Shown: in pieces, positions 17,206-26,186 of the stretch
How the letters are laid out: each line of letters starts with the position of its first letter
How positions within the stretch are numbered: position 1 is the first letter of the stretch
From: Mucilaginibacter sp. L294
GTDB lineage: Bacteria; Bacteroidota; Bacteroidia; Sphingobacteriales; Sphingobacteriaceae
Length of the DNA stretch: 64,000 nucleotides
Direction of reading: 5' to 3'
Assembly: GCF_001636615.1 (NCBI RefSeq)
Contig: NZ_LGEK01000001.1
Location: 1 to 64,000 of the forward strand
Position numbers and translations under genes: made by a program
Notes under the pieces: generated by a model
What the model was told of the DNA's origin: nothing
The model's database searches: none
Seen by the model: only the letters and a program-made list of their open reading frames with translations

Positions 17206-17742
17206 ATGGGAAAACAACATCCGCAACCTAAAACCCAAGCCGCTAAGCCGGGCGATAAACGTAAGATCGAAGTTTATTTCGACCGTTTAGATGCCAGCCA
17301 CCAAAACCCAACCAACCAGTTGCTGCATTACTTTTTTGTACCGCTAATGGTATTTGGCATATTGGGTATGGCCTGGGCTATCCCGTTTCCGCATATCGCC
17401 TTTATCGGCAAGTATAACGGTTACTTTAACTGGGCATCGTTCATCATCGCCTTTGCTATTTATTACTACCTTAAAATGTCGCCGTTGTTATCCTACTTCG
17501 CACTGTTTTTGTTTTTCGGCCTTAGCTACGGCATTATGCAGCTGGAGCTTTATGAAAAAGCCGGAGGGACGGAGTTAAGCGCGATCAGCGTAGCTATTTT
17601 GTTGGTGTCCCTTGCAGGCCAGTACATAGGCGGCAAAATAGAAGGCAAGGAAGCCTCTTTTAATAATGATACCAAACTGGCCGCCATTACCCCGTTATGG
17701 GTAATGTACAAGCTTACGCAAAGGTTTGGGTTGAGGTATTAG
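17206..17742 (+). CDS. DUF962 / Mpo1-like membrane protein
   Basis: A 178-residue protein. 'YFDRLDASHQNPTNQLLHYFFVPLMVFGILG' (about residues 22-52) is the DUF962/Mpo1 signature, followed by four hydrophobic segments ('FNWASFIIAFAIYYYL', 'LLSYFALFLFFGLSYG', 'ISVAILLVSLAGQYIG'). Yeast Mpo1 is an Fe-dependent dioxygenase that alpha-oxidises 2-hydroxy fatty acids derived from phytosphingosine; sphingolipids are typical of Sphingobacteriaceae, so a related lipid role is plausible. The ATG at 17206 is preferred over a TTG 21 nt upstream that lies in the rny terminator. Confidence 0.85.
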   Translation: MGKQHPQPKTQAAKPGDKRKIEVYFDRLDASHQNPTNQLLHYFFVPLMVFGILGMAWAIPFPHIAFIGKYNGYFNWASFIIAFAIYYYLKMSPLLSYFALFLFFGLSYGIMQLELYEKAGGTELSAISVAILLVSLAGQYIGGKIEGKEASFNNDTKLAAITPLWVMYKLTQRFGLRY

Positions 17743-17751
17743 TGTTCCCAA

Positions 17752-17850
17752 ATTGTCATGCTGAACGTAGTGAAGCATCTAATAACCGACACGCATAGTC
17801 GATATGCAAAGTTCGCGAATAGATCCTTCGCTCTCGCTCAGGATGACAAG
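17752..17850 (-). repeat. Interspersed ~100-bp palindromic repeat, copy B
   Basis: Inverted copy of the element at 9171-9270. It begins TTGTCATGCTGAACG and ends GAGCGAGAGCG-complement plus ATGACAAGG. It sits between two convergent genes and may serve as a bidirectional terminator-like structure, though no T run is obvious. Confidence 0.8.
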
Positions 17851-17857
17851 GTGGAAA

Positions 17858-19612
17858 TTACAGGTTCTTCCCTAATTTCTCTAATATATCCTGCGGTACT
17901 TTCTCCAGATCCAGCACCAGGAAACCATCCAGGCAATCGGCAAACTTAGGGTCAATGTTAAAGCTGATGATATGGGCGTTAAGGGCAAGGTACTGGCGAA
18001 GTAATACCGGTACCTTCATGTTATGCGTTTCCACTTCCGATATCAGGTTGTCAAGGCCTTTAAAGCTATCGCCGGCAGATAAAAGCAGGTCGGTATCAAT
18101 ATTCTCGAAATTCACCTTGAATTTTTTACGCGGCTTTACATACTGCGCCATCTCGTGGTCAAAGTGGTTACGGTTGATGTAGTCAACAATAAGCGATTTG
18201 CTGAACTGCGAGAAGGAGTTACTGATGCTTACCGGGCCTATCAGGTAACGGTAACGCGGGTTGTCTATCACAAACTTCAGGATACCTTTCCACAGCAGGA
18301 ACAGGGGCAGGGGTTTGGTTTGGTATTCCTTACGGATCCACGAGCGGCCAAGCTCCAGGCTTTTCTTTAATACCGGGGTAAACTGCTCTTTCAGCTTAAA
18401 CAGCTCGTTGATGTAGAACCCCTTTTTACCAACACCATAAAATATTTCATCGCCAAGGCCAATACGGTAGGCACCTACTATCCGTTTAGCTTCGGTATCC
18501 CAAATAAACAGGTGGTGGTAGTAAATATCGTATTCGTCCAGGTCGGTAGCCTTGTTAGTGCCTTCGCCAACCTCGCGGAAGGTGATCTCACGCAAACGGC
18601 CTATCTCGCGGATGATGGACGGGATCTGCGATGTTGGGGTGATGTATACCTCATAGTTTTTCTCCGTCCAAACCTTGTAATTATCGCGCAGCTTGTCAAC
18701 CTCTGCCTCCAGTTTATCAGCCGGAGTCTCGGGAACTATCGCTTCGGGCAGTTTTTTTATTTTGAACAGGTTACGCGGGTTAAAAAGCTTTTTCTCCTCA
18801 TCTAAACCTGCACCAAGGGCGTAGGTTTTAGCACGCAGAAAGTTCAGTAACTTGGCGCTGTTGTTATTGTCGGGGATATCCTCAACCTTAATGGGCTTGC
18901 CAATACGTAGTTTGATGGTTTGCCCCTGCTTGTTAAATAACTCCGACGGTAGTTTGGCCGTGCGCAGGGCAGGGTGTATCAGGCTCAGCAGGTTAAACAG
19001 CAGGCCGTTATTGCCATCAAAGTATATAGGCACCACCGGCACCTTTGCCTTGGCAATTATCTTGCCCACAACAGGGTGCCAAAGGCGGTCTGTGATCTCT
19101 TGTTTATCCAGCTTAAAGGTAGATACCTCACCGGCGGGGAAAATGCCTATAGGGGTGCCGTTATTCAGTAATTCGAGGGTGTTCTTCAATCCGCTGATGC
19201 TGGATGAGTGCTCTACGTTCTCAAAAGGGTTTACGGCAATAAAGTAATCGCTCAGGTTAGGGATCTTCTTAAGCAGGAAGTTGGCCATCAGCTTAGCATC
19301 GGGCCTGGCCATGGTCAGTATTTTCAATAGTATCAATCCCTCAATACCACCATAGGGGTGGTTGGCAATGGCTATAAATGCACCCTCTTTGGGGATATGC
19401 CTAAGCTCGCGTTCATCAAATTCAATCTCAATGCCACAGCCTTTTAAAATAGCGTCAACAAACTCGGGGCCTTGCTTGGGCTGGGCCTGGGCAAACAGAT
19501 CGTTCACCTGGTTTATCTTCATCAGTTCCATCAGGAAAGATGCCAGTCCCGGCAATTTTAGGGTATCCAGTTTAGTGGCTTTGGCAAACTCTTCGGTGGT
19601 TATTATTTTCAT
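17858..19612 (-). CDS. Bifunctional PlsC-GNAT acyltransferase (OlsF-like aminolipid synthase)
   Basis: A 584-residue two-domain protein. The N-terminal half is a PlsC-type O-acyltransferase with 'IANHPYGGIEG' (His85 of the catalytic motif) and 'GIFPAGEVSTF' (about 156-166). The C-terminal half (about 330-540) is the hemolysin-like GNAT N-acyltransferase ('AKRIVGAYRIGLGDEIF', 'FYINELFKLKEQF', 'LELGRSWIRKEYQ'). This order is that of OlsF, reported in Flavobacterium johnsoniae and Serratia to make ornithine lipids in one protein; Bacteroides makes glycine lipids with separate GlsA and GlsB. The product is therefore likely an N-acyl amino-acid membrane lipid, with the amino acid unknown. The motif has Glu91 where related proteins usually have Asp. 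Confidence 0.85.
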   Translation of the reverse strand: MKIITTEEFAKATKLDTLKLPGLASFLMELMKINQVNDLFAQAQPKQGPEFVDAILKGCGIEIEFDERELRHIPKEGAFIAIANHPYGGIEGLILLKILTMARPDAKLMANFLLKKIPNLSDYFIAVNPFENVEHSSSISGLKNTLELLNNGTPIGIFPAGEVSTFKLDKQEITDRLWHPVVGKIIAKAKVPVVPIYFDGNNGLLFNLLSLIHPALRTAKLPSELFNKQGQTIKLRIGKPIKVEDIPDNNNSAKLLNFLRAKTYALGAGLDEEKKLFNPRNLFKIKKLPEAIVPETPADKLEAEVDKLRDNYKVWTEKNYEVYITPTSQIPSIIREIGRLREITFREVGEGTNKATDLDEYDIYYHHLFIWDTEAKRIVGAYRIGLGDEIFYGVGKKGFYINELFKLKEQFTPVLKKSLELGRSWIRKEYQTKPLPLFLLWKGILKFVIDNPRYRYLIGPVSISNSFSQFSKSLIVDYINRNHFDHEMAQYVKPRKKFKVNFENIDTDLLLSAGDSFKGLDNLISEVETHNMKVPVLLRQYLALNAHIISFNIDPKFADCLDGFLVLDLEKVPQDILEKLGKNL

Positions 19613-19664
19613 GCTGTTATTAACGCAATAATAGTTAGGGGAAATTACTAATTTAACGGCTCAA

Positions 19665-19672
19665 TACCTTTG
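19665..19672 (+). promoter_or_regulatory. -7 box almost touching the HhH gene start
   Basis: A perfect TAnnTTTG box (TACCTTTG) ends only 4 nt before the ATG at 19677, implying a leaderless or near-leaderless transcript if it is used. Confidence 0.4.
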
Positions 19673-19676
19673 ATAA

Positions 19677-20510
19677 ATGAAAGCGCAGATCAAAAATTAC
19701 CTGTCCCTTACCAAAAAAGAATGGAATGGCATGGTGGTGCTCCTCGTATTGATCGCACTGGTTTTAATTGCCCCTTACGTTTATCAATGGTTACGCAAAG
19801 ATAATACAATAAACGTTACAGCGTTTAACACCGCCGCTGCGGCGCTTAACAACGCCAATCCGCGGCCAACAAACGGAATTAATCCGTCAAAAAACGCCCT
19901 GTATAAGTTCGACCCGAATACTGCATCGGCAAATGACTGGCAAAAGCTGGGCATCACAGCAAAACAAGCTGCCATCATCAAAAACTATACGGCAAAAGGC
20001 GGCCGGTTCCGCAAGGCGGAGGACCTGCAAAAGATCTACGGCCTTACCAAAGTTGATTATGCCAGGCTGGCCCCGTTCATCATCATCCCAAAGGAGCGCG
20101 CAAAAGCGAATATTGTAGTAGAATTAAACGATGCGGATTCCGCAGGCTTAACGGCGATTGACGGGATAGGCGGAGCATTCGCTAAACGCATTATTTATTA
20201 CCGCGAAAGGCTTGGCGGCTTTATAGCCAAAGAACAACTGAAAGAGGTTTTTGGGATTGACGAACTGAAGTACGACGAAATAAAAAACCAGGTTAAGGTT
20301 GATGCCGCCCGCATCCGTAAGATCAATATCAACACCATTACTTTTGATAAACTGCGGTTAATGCCTTATCTGAATTACAAACTGGTAAATGCCATTGTTG
20401 AATACCGCAAACAGCACGGCGATTACACTTCCATCAGCGACCTGAAAAATATTGCCATTATAGATGACGATATTTTGCGTAAAATTGAGCCTTATTTAGT
20501 TTTTAAATGA
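19677..20510 (+). CDS. ComEA-like helix-hairpin-helix protein with membrane anchor
   Basis: A 277-residue protein. A cytoplasmic stub is followed by one membrane helix (about 18-38, GMVVLLVLIALVLIAPYVYQ), a low-complexity linker, and then three helix-hairpin-helix repeats: 'DWQKLGITAKQAAIIKNYTAKGG' (about 85-107), 'GLTAIDGIGGAFAKRIIYYRERLG' (about 158-181) and 'FDKLRLMPYLNYKLVNAIVEYRKQHG' (about 223-248). This is the Bacteroidota ComEA-like family, expected to bind DNA non-specifically on the far side of the inner membrane and possibly to aid DNA uptake. Its stop overlaps the apt start (ATGA), so the two are translationally coupled. Confidence 0.9.
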   Translation: MKAQIKNYLSLTKKEWNGMVVLLVLIALVLIAPYVYQWLRKDNTINVTAFNTAAAALNNANPRPTNGINPSKNALYKFDPNTASANDWQKLGITAKQAAIIKNYTAKGGRFRKAEDLQKIYGLTKVDYARLAPFIIIPKERAKANIVVELNDADSAGLTAIDGIGGAFAKRIIYYRERLGGFIAKEQLKEVFGIDELKYDEIKNQVKVDAARIRKININTITFDKLRLMPYLNYKLVNAIVEYRKQHGDYTSISDLKNIAIIDDDILRKIEPYLVFK

Positions 20511-21034
20511 TTGAGCAGCAAATAAAGACCGCTATCCGCGATATTCACGACTTCCCGAAGCCGGGTATTATCTTTAAAGATATCACCCCGATACTGAAAG
20601 ACCCCGAACTTTGCACCAAAATAAATGATGCCTTTTTAGAAAAGATAAAGGGCATGCAGATTGATGCCATTGCAGGTATTGAAAGCCGCGGCTTTCTGTT
20701 CGGGCTATCATTAGCAACCAAACTGGGCGTACCGTTTATACCGGTGCGTAAGGCAGGCAAGCTGCCGCATACCGTTAACCAAAAGATTTACGAACTGGAG
20801 TACGGTACCGCCACTATAGAGATCCATACCGATGCCTTTAACCCGGGCGACAGGATACTTATCCACGACGATTTGCTGGCAACAGGGGGCACCGTAACCG
20901 CCACCAGCGAGCTGATACAGGACATGGGCGGCATTGTTGCAGGCTTTAGTTTTGTGGTTGGTTTAAGCTTTTTAAACGGGATAGAAAAAATAGCTCCCAT
21001 TAGCAATAACATTATTGTACTGGCCGATTATTGA
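20507..21034 (+). CDS. apt: Adenine phosphoribosyltransferase
   Basis: A 175-residue protein of normal length. 'IRDIHDFPKPGIIFKDITPIL' at the N-terminus, 'AGIESRGFLFG' (about 60-70), 'VRKAGKLPHTV' and the PRPP-binding loop 'RILIHDDLLATGGT' (about 115-128) are the APRT signatures. It salvages adenine to AMP using PRPP. It overlaps the preceding gene by 4 nt, and a terminator follows. Confidence 0.97.
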   Translation: MIEQQIKTAIRDIHDFPKPGIIFKDITPILKDPELCTKINDAFLEKIKGMQIDAIAGIESRGFLFGLSLATKLGVPFIPVRKAGKLPHTVNQKIYELEYGTATIEIHTDAFNPGDRILIHDDLLATGGTVTATSELIQDMGGIVAGFSFVVGLSFLNGIEKIAPISNNIIVLADY

Positions 21035-21092
21035 TTTTTGCCGGTTATACGCATTAATATTCCACCTTATATTTTTGGTTTAGCAAAACACT

Positions 21093-21127
21093 AAAAACCC
21101 GCTAATTTTAATAATTAGCGGGTTTTT
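21093..21127 (+). terminator. Intrinsic terminator after apt
   Basis: A perfect 15-bp stem, AAAAACCCGCTAATT pairing with AATTAGCGGGTTTTT, with a 5-nt loop. Confidence 0.9.
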
Positions 21128-21211
21128 GCTTTATAAAAAAATCAGCACGATTGATATTGTATACGCCATGCCATAAATCTGTTCTAATTTCAGCAATTAA
21201 TCGGCGGCAGT

Positions 21212-21365
21212 ATGCCAAAGGTGCAATTCAATTGTAGCATTTTCGCCAACCACCAAGCGTTCCGCTGGAACGACGGCTGGTTGGTAGAATAGATAATAAA
21301 GTTCCATTCACGTTCCGGAGGAACGTTTGGTGCTGAAGCGACAATTTGAATTGTACACATATGCC
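21212..21365. repeat. Imperfect ~150-bp inverted-repeat element with two CGTTCCnnnGGAACG cores
   Basis: The outer arms GTGCAATTCAATTGTAGC and GACAATTTGAATTGTACAC are inverted repeats, and CCAACCACCAA faces TTGGTGCTG. Two short palindromes of the form CGTTCCnnnGGAACG lie within (about 21259-21273 and 21323-21337). No ORF. It resembles a small palindromic mobile element and occupies most of the apt-GH31 spacer. Confidence 0.6.
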
Positions 21366-21437
21366 AATAGGCTGCCGGTGTTAAACAGCCCTTAAACTGT
21401 TTAAATAAACCATTGCTAAACCGTACATAAAATTAAC

Positions 21438-23897
21438 ATGAAACTAAACCGCTGCATTGCCCTTGCTGTATTATTTACGGCCTGCGCGCAACTCTTATCT
21501 GCCCAAAGCCCTGTAAAACAGGTTGGCAAGGTAACCGCCGTAACCGTAAATAACCAGGAAGTAGATATTACAACAGATAACGCTTTTGTTAAAGTAACGG
21601 TGTATAGCCCTAATATCATCAGGGTGCGTATGGATAAGCAAAAGCTGGCGGCCGATTTTTCGTACGCGGTGGTAGGCGAGCCGGTTAAAACCAAGGTGAA
21701 CATCACCCAAACCAATGATGAGATAAACCTTACAACCGATTCGCTAAAGGTAAACATCCGTAAAAACCCATACCAGGTAACGTTTAGCAACCTTGCAGGC
21801 GAGGTGATCAACCAGGATGAAGCGGGTTTGACAACCTCATGGGTTAATGAATCTGTTACCACCTACAAGCACATGCAGGATAACGAGCACTTTATAGGCC
21901 TGGGCGAAAAAACCGGTCCACTTGACCGTAAGGGTAATGCATATACGCACTGGAACAGCGATACCTATGCTTATGCAACCGGGCAGGATCCTATCTACTC
22001 TACCATCCCTTTTTATATAGGCGTGCACCACAACGTGCAGTACGGGATATTTTTTGATAACACCTGGCAAAGTGATTTTAACTTCGGTGCCAGTAACAAC
22101 AGGTTCTCATCATTCGGTGCCAAGGGTGGCGAAATGAACTACTATTTTATTTACAACACCCACATTGCCGATATTATTACCTCATACACCTCGCTTACCG
22201 GCCGTATGAAAATGCCGCCGCTATGGAGCCTGGGTTACCAGCAAAACCGCTACAGTTACTATCCGGAGGCAGAGGTACTGCGCATAGCCGAAACCCTGCG
22301 CGAGAAAAAGATCCCAGCGGATGGTATTACGCTTGATATCCACTATATGGATAAATACAAAGTGTTTAGCTGGGATGCCAACCGTTTCCCCGACCCGGCA
22401 GCCATGATCAAAAAGTTGAATAATACGGGCTTTAAAGTAACGCTGATCGTTGACCCGGGTATAAAAGTGGAGAAAGGTTACGGCGTTTACGACCGTGGTG
22501 TGAAAGAAGATATTTTTGCCAAATACCCCGATGGCAGCTATTACACCGGCCAGGTTTGGCCCGGCTGGTGCCACTTCCCCGATTTTACCGACCCAAAAGG
22601 CCGCGCATGGTGGGGCAGCGAGCTTAAAAAGTATGCAGCCGAAGGTGTAAGCGGTATATGGAACGATATGAACGAGTTTAGTACCTGGGGCCAGAAAGCG
22701 CCGGATAACATATTGTTCAGCTACGAAGGGAAGGGTGCATCGCATATGCAGATCCATAACGCTTATGGATTAGAGATGATCCGCGCGAGTTATGAAGGCT
22801 ACAAAGCCGCACGTGATAATAAAAGGCCGTTTATTTTAACCCGGTCGGGCTATGCAGGCCTGCAACGCTATGCCGCTATCTGGACGGGTGATAACCGTGC
22901 CGAGAACGACCACATGCTGTTAGGCGTTAGGTTGATGAACAGCCTTGGCTTAAGCGGAGTGCCATTTTCAGGCATGGATGTAGGTGGGTTTACAGGTGGC
23001 GCATCGCCATCGTTATATGCCCGCTGGATGCAGATAGGCGCATTTAACCCATACATGCGTAACCACTCGGGCATCAACTCAAAAGCATCTGAGCCCTGGG
23101 CTTACGGCGAGGAGGTGTTAGAGATAACCCGCAACTATATTAACCTGCGTTACCGCTTGCTGCCATACCTGTACTCAAGCTTTTATGAGGCAACACAAAG
23201 CGGCAGCCCTATTATGCGATCGTTAACCATTGATTATACACATGATGAGAACGTGTATAATGGTTTATATGAAAACCAATATATGTTTGGCAAAGCGTTT
23301 TTGGTGTTCCCGTTTGATGGAGTAACCAATTACGGTAAACTTTACTTCCCGGCAGGTAAATGGTATAACCTGTATAACGGCCAGGTGCAGCAGGGTAACC
23401 AAAAAATAGCTATAGACCTGGGCATCTCCCAATTGCCGGTTTATGTAAAAGAGAGCAGCATTATCCCCATGCAATCGCAAATACAAACCACGGTTGAAAA
23501 ACCAACCGATACCCTTTACGTGCATGTGTACAAAGGCGATGTAAATAACAAATTTGTGTATTACGAAGATGATGGCGAAAGCTTTGACTACGAAGGCGGG
23601 GCATTCTACAAACGTACCATAGCGTATGATCCGGCTAAAAAAACCATCAGTTTTGCAAAGGCAGAAGGATCGGCAAAGTCAAAATTCAACAACATAAAAC
23701 TATTGTTACATGGCTTTGGCGATAACGTGGCTGTTAAAGTAAACGGCAAACAAGGCAAAGCCGAAAGCAGCTTTGAAGCTTTGATGGTACCTATCTCCAG
23801 GTTCGACCCAACGGGTTTGTCAAACCCGGTAGAAGGTGAGAAGGTAAAAGCGGTGCTGGTTAAAAATACCGCCGACCAGTTTACCATCAGCTATTAG
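21438..23897 (+). CDS. Glycoside hydrolase family 31 alpha-glucosidase-like enzyme
   Basis: An 819-residue secreted enzyme (signal peptide about 1-23, ending LLSAQ). The N-terminal GH31 beta-sandwich leads to the barrel with 'GIWNDMNEFSTWG' (nucleophile Asp410) and 'AIWTGDNRAENDHM' (acid/base Asp485), then 'PFSGMDVGGFTG' and 'RNHSGINSKASEPW', and a C-terminal beta-domain with DUF5110-like character. Retaining exo-alpha-glucosidase activity is most likely; alpha-xylosidase or a transglucosidase cannot be excluded. It lies upstream of a SusC/SusD locus holding GH65 and GH37 enzymes, which suits degradation of an alpha-glucoside. Confidence 0.93.
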   Translation: MKLNRCIALAVLFTACAQLLSAQSPVKQVGKVTAVTVNNQEVDITTDNAFVKVTVYSPNIIRVRMDKQKLAADFSYAVVGEPVKTKVNITQTNDEINLTTDSLKVNIRKNPYQVTFSNLAGEVINQDEAGLTTSWVNESVTTYKHMQDNEHFIGLGEKTGPLDRKGNAYTHWNSDTYAYATGQDPIYSTIPFYIGVHHNVQYGIFFDNTWQSDFNFGASNNRFSSFGAKGGEMNYYFIYNTHIADIITSYTSLTGRMKMPPLWSLGYQQNRYSYYPEAEVLRIAETLREKKIPADGITLDIHYMDKYKVFSWDANRFPDPAAMIKKLNNTGFKVTLIVDPGIKVEKGYGVYDRGVKEDIFAKYPDGSYYTGQVWPGWCHFPDFTDPKGRAWWGSELKKYAAEGVSGIWNDMNEFSTWGQKAPDNILFSYEGKGASHMQIHNAYGLEMIRASYEGYKAARDNKRPFILTRSGYAGLQRYAAIWTGDNRAENDHMLLGVRLMNSLGLSGVPFSGMDVGGFTGGASPSLYARWMQIGAFNPYMRNHSGINSKASEPWAYGEEVLEITRNYINLRYRLLPYLYSSFYEATQSGSPIMRSLTIDYTHDENVYNGLYENQYMFGKAFLVFPFDGVTNYGKLYFPAGKWYNLYNGQVQQGNQKIAIDLGISQLPVYVKESSIIPMQSQIQTTVEKPTDTLYVHVYKGDVNNKFVYYEDDGESFDYEGGAFYKRTIAYDPAKKTISFAKAEGSAKSKFNNIKLLLHGFGDNVAVKVNGKQGKAESSFEALMVPISRFDPTGLSNPVEGEKVKAVLVKNTADQFTISY

Positions 23898-23928
23898 TTT
23901 TTAAGAGATTTATTTAATTAATATGTTG

Positions 23929-23962
23929 GCCTGCATCTTATTGATAAGATGCGGGCTTTTTT
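23929..23962 (+). terminator. Intrinsic terminator after GH31
   Basis: GCATCTTA pairs with TAAGATGC across a TTGA loop; the stem extends via GGC/GGGC and is followed by a T run. Confidence 0.8.
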
Positions 23963-24104
23963 ATTAGGGTTTTTATAAAAATGTGCCTACTGGTATAAGT
24001 TTGGGGGATAATTGTTAATATTACGTTTGAAAGATTTGTGAGTTAAGTTTTTAATTTAAAAGCTATAAGTTATTAACTTTTAAGCCCTTTTGTAAACCAG
24101 CTAT

Positions 24105-25724
24105 ATGAGATTTTTTCTGAGGTTTTTTTTCGCGATGCTGTTTGCGTACCCCGCCATGTCTATAGGCGCCGGTACTGATAGTTTGCTAATAACATTAAAA
24201 AAGGAGATTGGCAGAAAAAACACTTACGACGAAGAAAAGCAGGACAGGATAAATCACCTGAAAAAACTGCAGCATATTACCAACAAGCTCGATTATTCGA
24301 AGCAGTACGATCTTTGTTTGAAGTTATATGACGAGTATAAATCGTACCAGTACGATTCGGCATACGTGTATGTAAATAAGCTGAAGGATATCAGCATAGC
24401 CATGAACGATATGTCGAGGGCATACTACAGCCAGATTAAACTTGGCTTTATCCTGCTCTCATCAGGCATGTTTAAAGAAACCTTTGACAGTATGCGTAAG
24501 GTTGACCCCAAGGTGCTTAACGACTCGATGAAGGTTGAGTATTACTTTATTATGTACCGCTGCAACAGCGACCTTGCCAAATATAACAACGATAAATACT
24601 TCACCCCCGAGTATATCAGAAAAGGTTACGCTTACATCGATTCGGCCATTAAACTAAGCAAACCCGGCTCTGTTGACCGTATTTATTACACCGGCTTAAA
24701 GCACGTGGCCGAAAATGATAATAAGAACGGATCATGGGAGCTGAATAAACTTATAGCACCAAGTGCCCCTATATCCATGCATTTGCGTGCCATGATCACC
24801 TGTTCGCTGGGGCAGATCTATATCAGCACCAACCGTAGGGAAGAGGGGGTTAGCTTGCTTATCCAATCGGCCATTGCCGATATTAAATCATCTACAAAAG
24901 AAACGGTAGCGCTTTTTACCCTTGCCGAGCAGTTATATAAAAACGGCAACATAAAAGATGCTTATGCCTTTATACAATTAGCTAAAGCCGATGCCGATTT
25001 TTATGGCGCAAGGCAGCGTAAAATACAAATAGGGGCCATTTTACCACTGGTAGCCGCTGAGGAGTTAAACCATTCAGAAAAAGAAAAACAAACCATACTG
25101 AAATACCTGCTGGCCATAACGGCCCTGGCATCGCTGGTTATTTTGTTTTTGATAATGATATACAAGCAGTTAGGTAAGCTTAAACATAAAGAACGTATTA
25201 TTGAAGACCAGAATATCCAGCTAAAGGAGATCAACCATAAGCTGGGCGAGGATGCGCATATCAAGGAAGAGTACATCGGGCAGTTTTTTAAGATCATATC
25301 CGGTTATATACTTAAGCTGGAGAAGTTAAAAATGTCTGTCGATACCAAGCTATCGATAAAGAAATATGACGATATCAGGCTGATTGTTAATAACATCAAT
25401 ATAAAGAAAGAACGCGAGGCGCTGTACTACAGTTTCGACCATATCTTCCTGAAAATATTCCCCAATTTTATTTCGGTGTTCAATTCGCAGTTTGATGAGA
25501 AGGACCAGATATGGCCGCATGAACACGAAGTGCTGAACACCGACCTGCGCATCTTCGCGCTGATCCGGATGGGTATAGACGATAACGAAACCATCGCCAA
25601 AATTTTAGAATACTCAGTAAACACCATTTATGTTTACAAAATGCGCGTAAAAGCAAAAGCCATAAACCCCGAACAATTTGAACAGTGTATTATGGACATT
25701 AAGGCTGTTGATATAATAGAATAA
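24105..25724 (+). CDS. DUF6377 membrane-bound sensor/regulator
   Basis: A 539-residue protein. A signal peptide (about 1-22) is followed by a helical TPR-like periplasmic region (about 30-325), one membrane helix (about 333-352, LLAITALASLVILFLIM), a coiled coil ('IIEDQNIQLKEINHKLGED'), and a cytoplasmic DUF6377 region ending in a LuxR-like helix-turn-helix ('DNETIAKILEYSVNTIYVYKMRVKAK', about 493-518). This is a one-protein transmembrane regulator family of Bacteroidota, often placed beside SusC/SusD genes, as here. It probably senses a sugar signal in the periplasm and controls the downstream locus. Ligand unknown. Confidence 0.88.
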   Translation: MRFFLRFFFAMLFAYPAMSIGAGTDSLLITLKKEIGRKNTYDEEKQDRINHLKKLQHITNKLDYSKQYDLCLKLYDEYKSYQYDSAYVYVNKLKDISIAMNDMSRAYYSQIKLGFILLSSGMFKETFDSMRKVDPKVLNDSMKVEYYFIMYRCNSDLAKYNNDKYFTPEYIRKGYAYIDSAIKLSKPGSVDRIYYTGLKHVAENDNKNGSWELNKLIAPSAPISMHLRAMITCSLGQIYISTNRREEGVSLLIQSAIADIKSSTKETVALFTLAEQLYKNGNIKDAYAFIQLAKADADFYGARQRKIQIGAILPLVAAEELNHSEKEKQTILKYLLAITALASLVILFLIMIYKQLGKLKHKERIIEDQNIQLKEINHKLGEDAHIKEEYIGQFFKIISGYILKLEKLKMSVDTKLSIKKYDDIRLIVNNINIKKEREALYYSFDHIFLKIFPNFISVFNSQFDEKDQIWPHEHEVLNTDLRIFALIRMGIDDNETIAKILEYSVNTIYVYKMRVKAKAINPEQFEQCIMDIKAVDIIE

Positions 25725-25730
25725 CGCTGC

Positions 25731-25818
25731 GTTCAAATTGTATCATTATTGATACTTTAAAAACTATATAGGATACTTTTTTATCAAAAAACAACTTGAA
25801 AAGTGTTAAAAAGTGTTA
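25731..25818. promoter_or_regulatory. Cluster of short phased repeats, candidate operator region of the SusC operon
   Basis: Just after the regulator stop: the inverted word TATCATTATTGATA (25741-25754), GATACTTT at 25751-25758 and 25772-25779 (21 bp apart, two helical turns), and an exact 10-bp tandem AAAAGTGTTA x2 (25799-25818). A GTTsAAATTGTATC word at 25731-25744 recurs at 25977-25990. The rest of the 460-nt spacer to SusC shows no gene; ACACACATCTTTGTGTG (25929-25945) is a small palindrome. Confidence 0.4.
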
Positions 25819-26186
25819 TATTTTTAAATCCTTTTTGTTAATTAACTACTTGATTTATAGTTTTTTAACTGTTATAAAGTTTATATTTTTTTGCAATTAA
25901 TATAAAGTAGTAGGGAATAAGGATCAGGACACACATCTTTGTGTGGGGATAAAGTATTTTAATAAGTGATAAGCTTGTTGAAATTGTATCCAAAGGCTTT
26001 AAAAAGCACAATTATAAACCAATATAAACTGTACCAATTTTTACTGAAGTTTTTTGTCGGGCGATATTATCTCACACGACGCTATGGAAATTGATTTACC
26101 GGCTTTGCCTGTAACTATGTTTTTATGATGAAAAGCAAACCAAGTACTAAAATTTATATAACCAATTATCAATTAAACCACAAACT

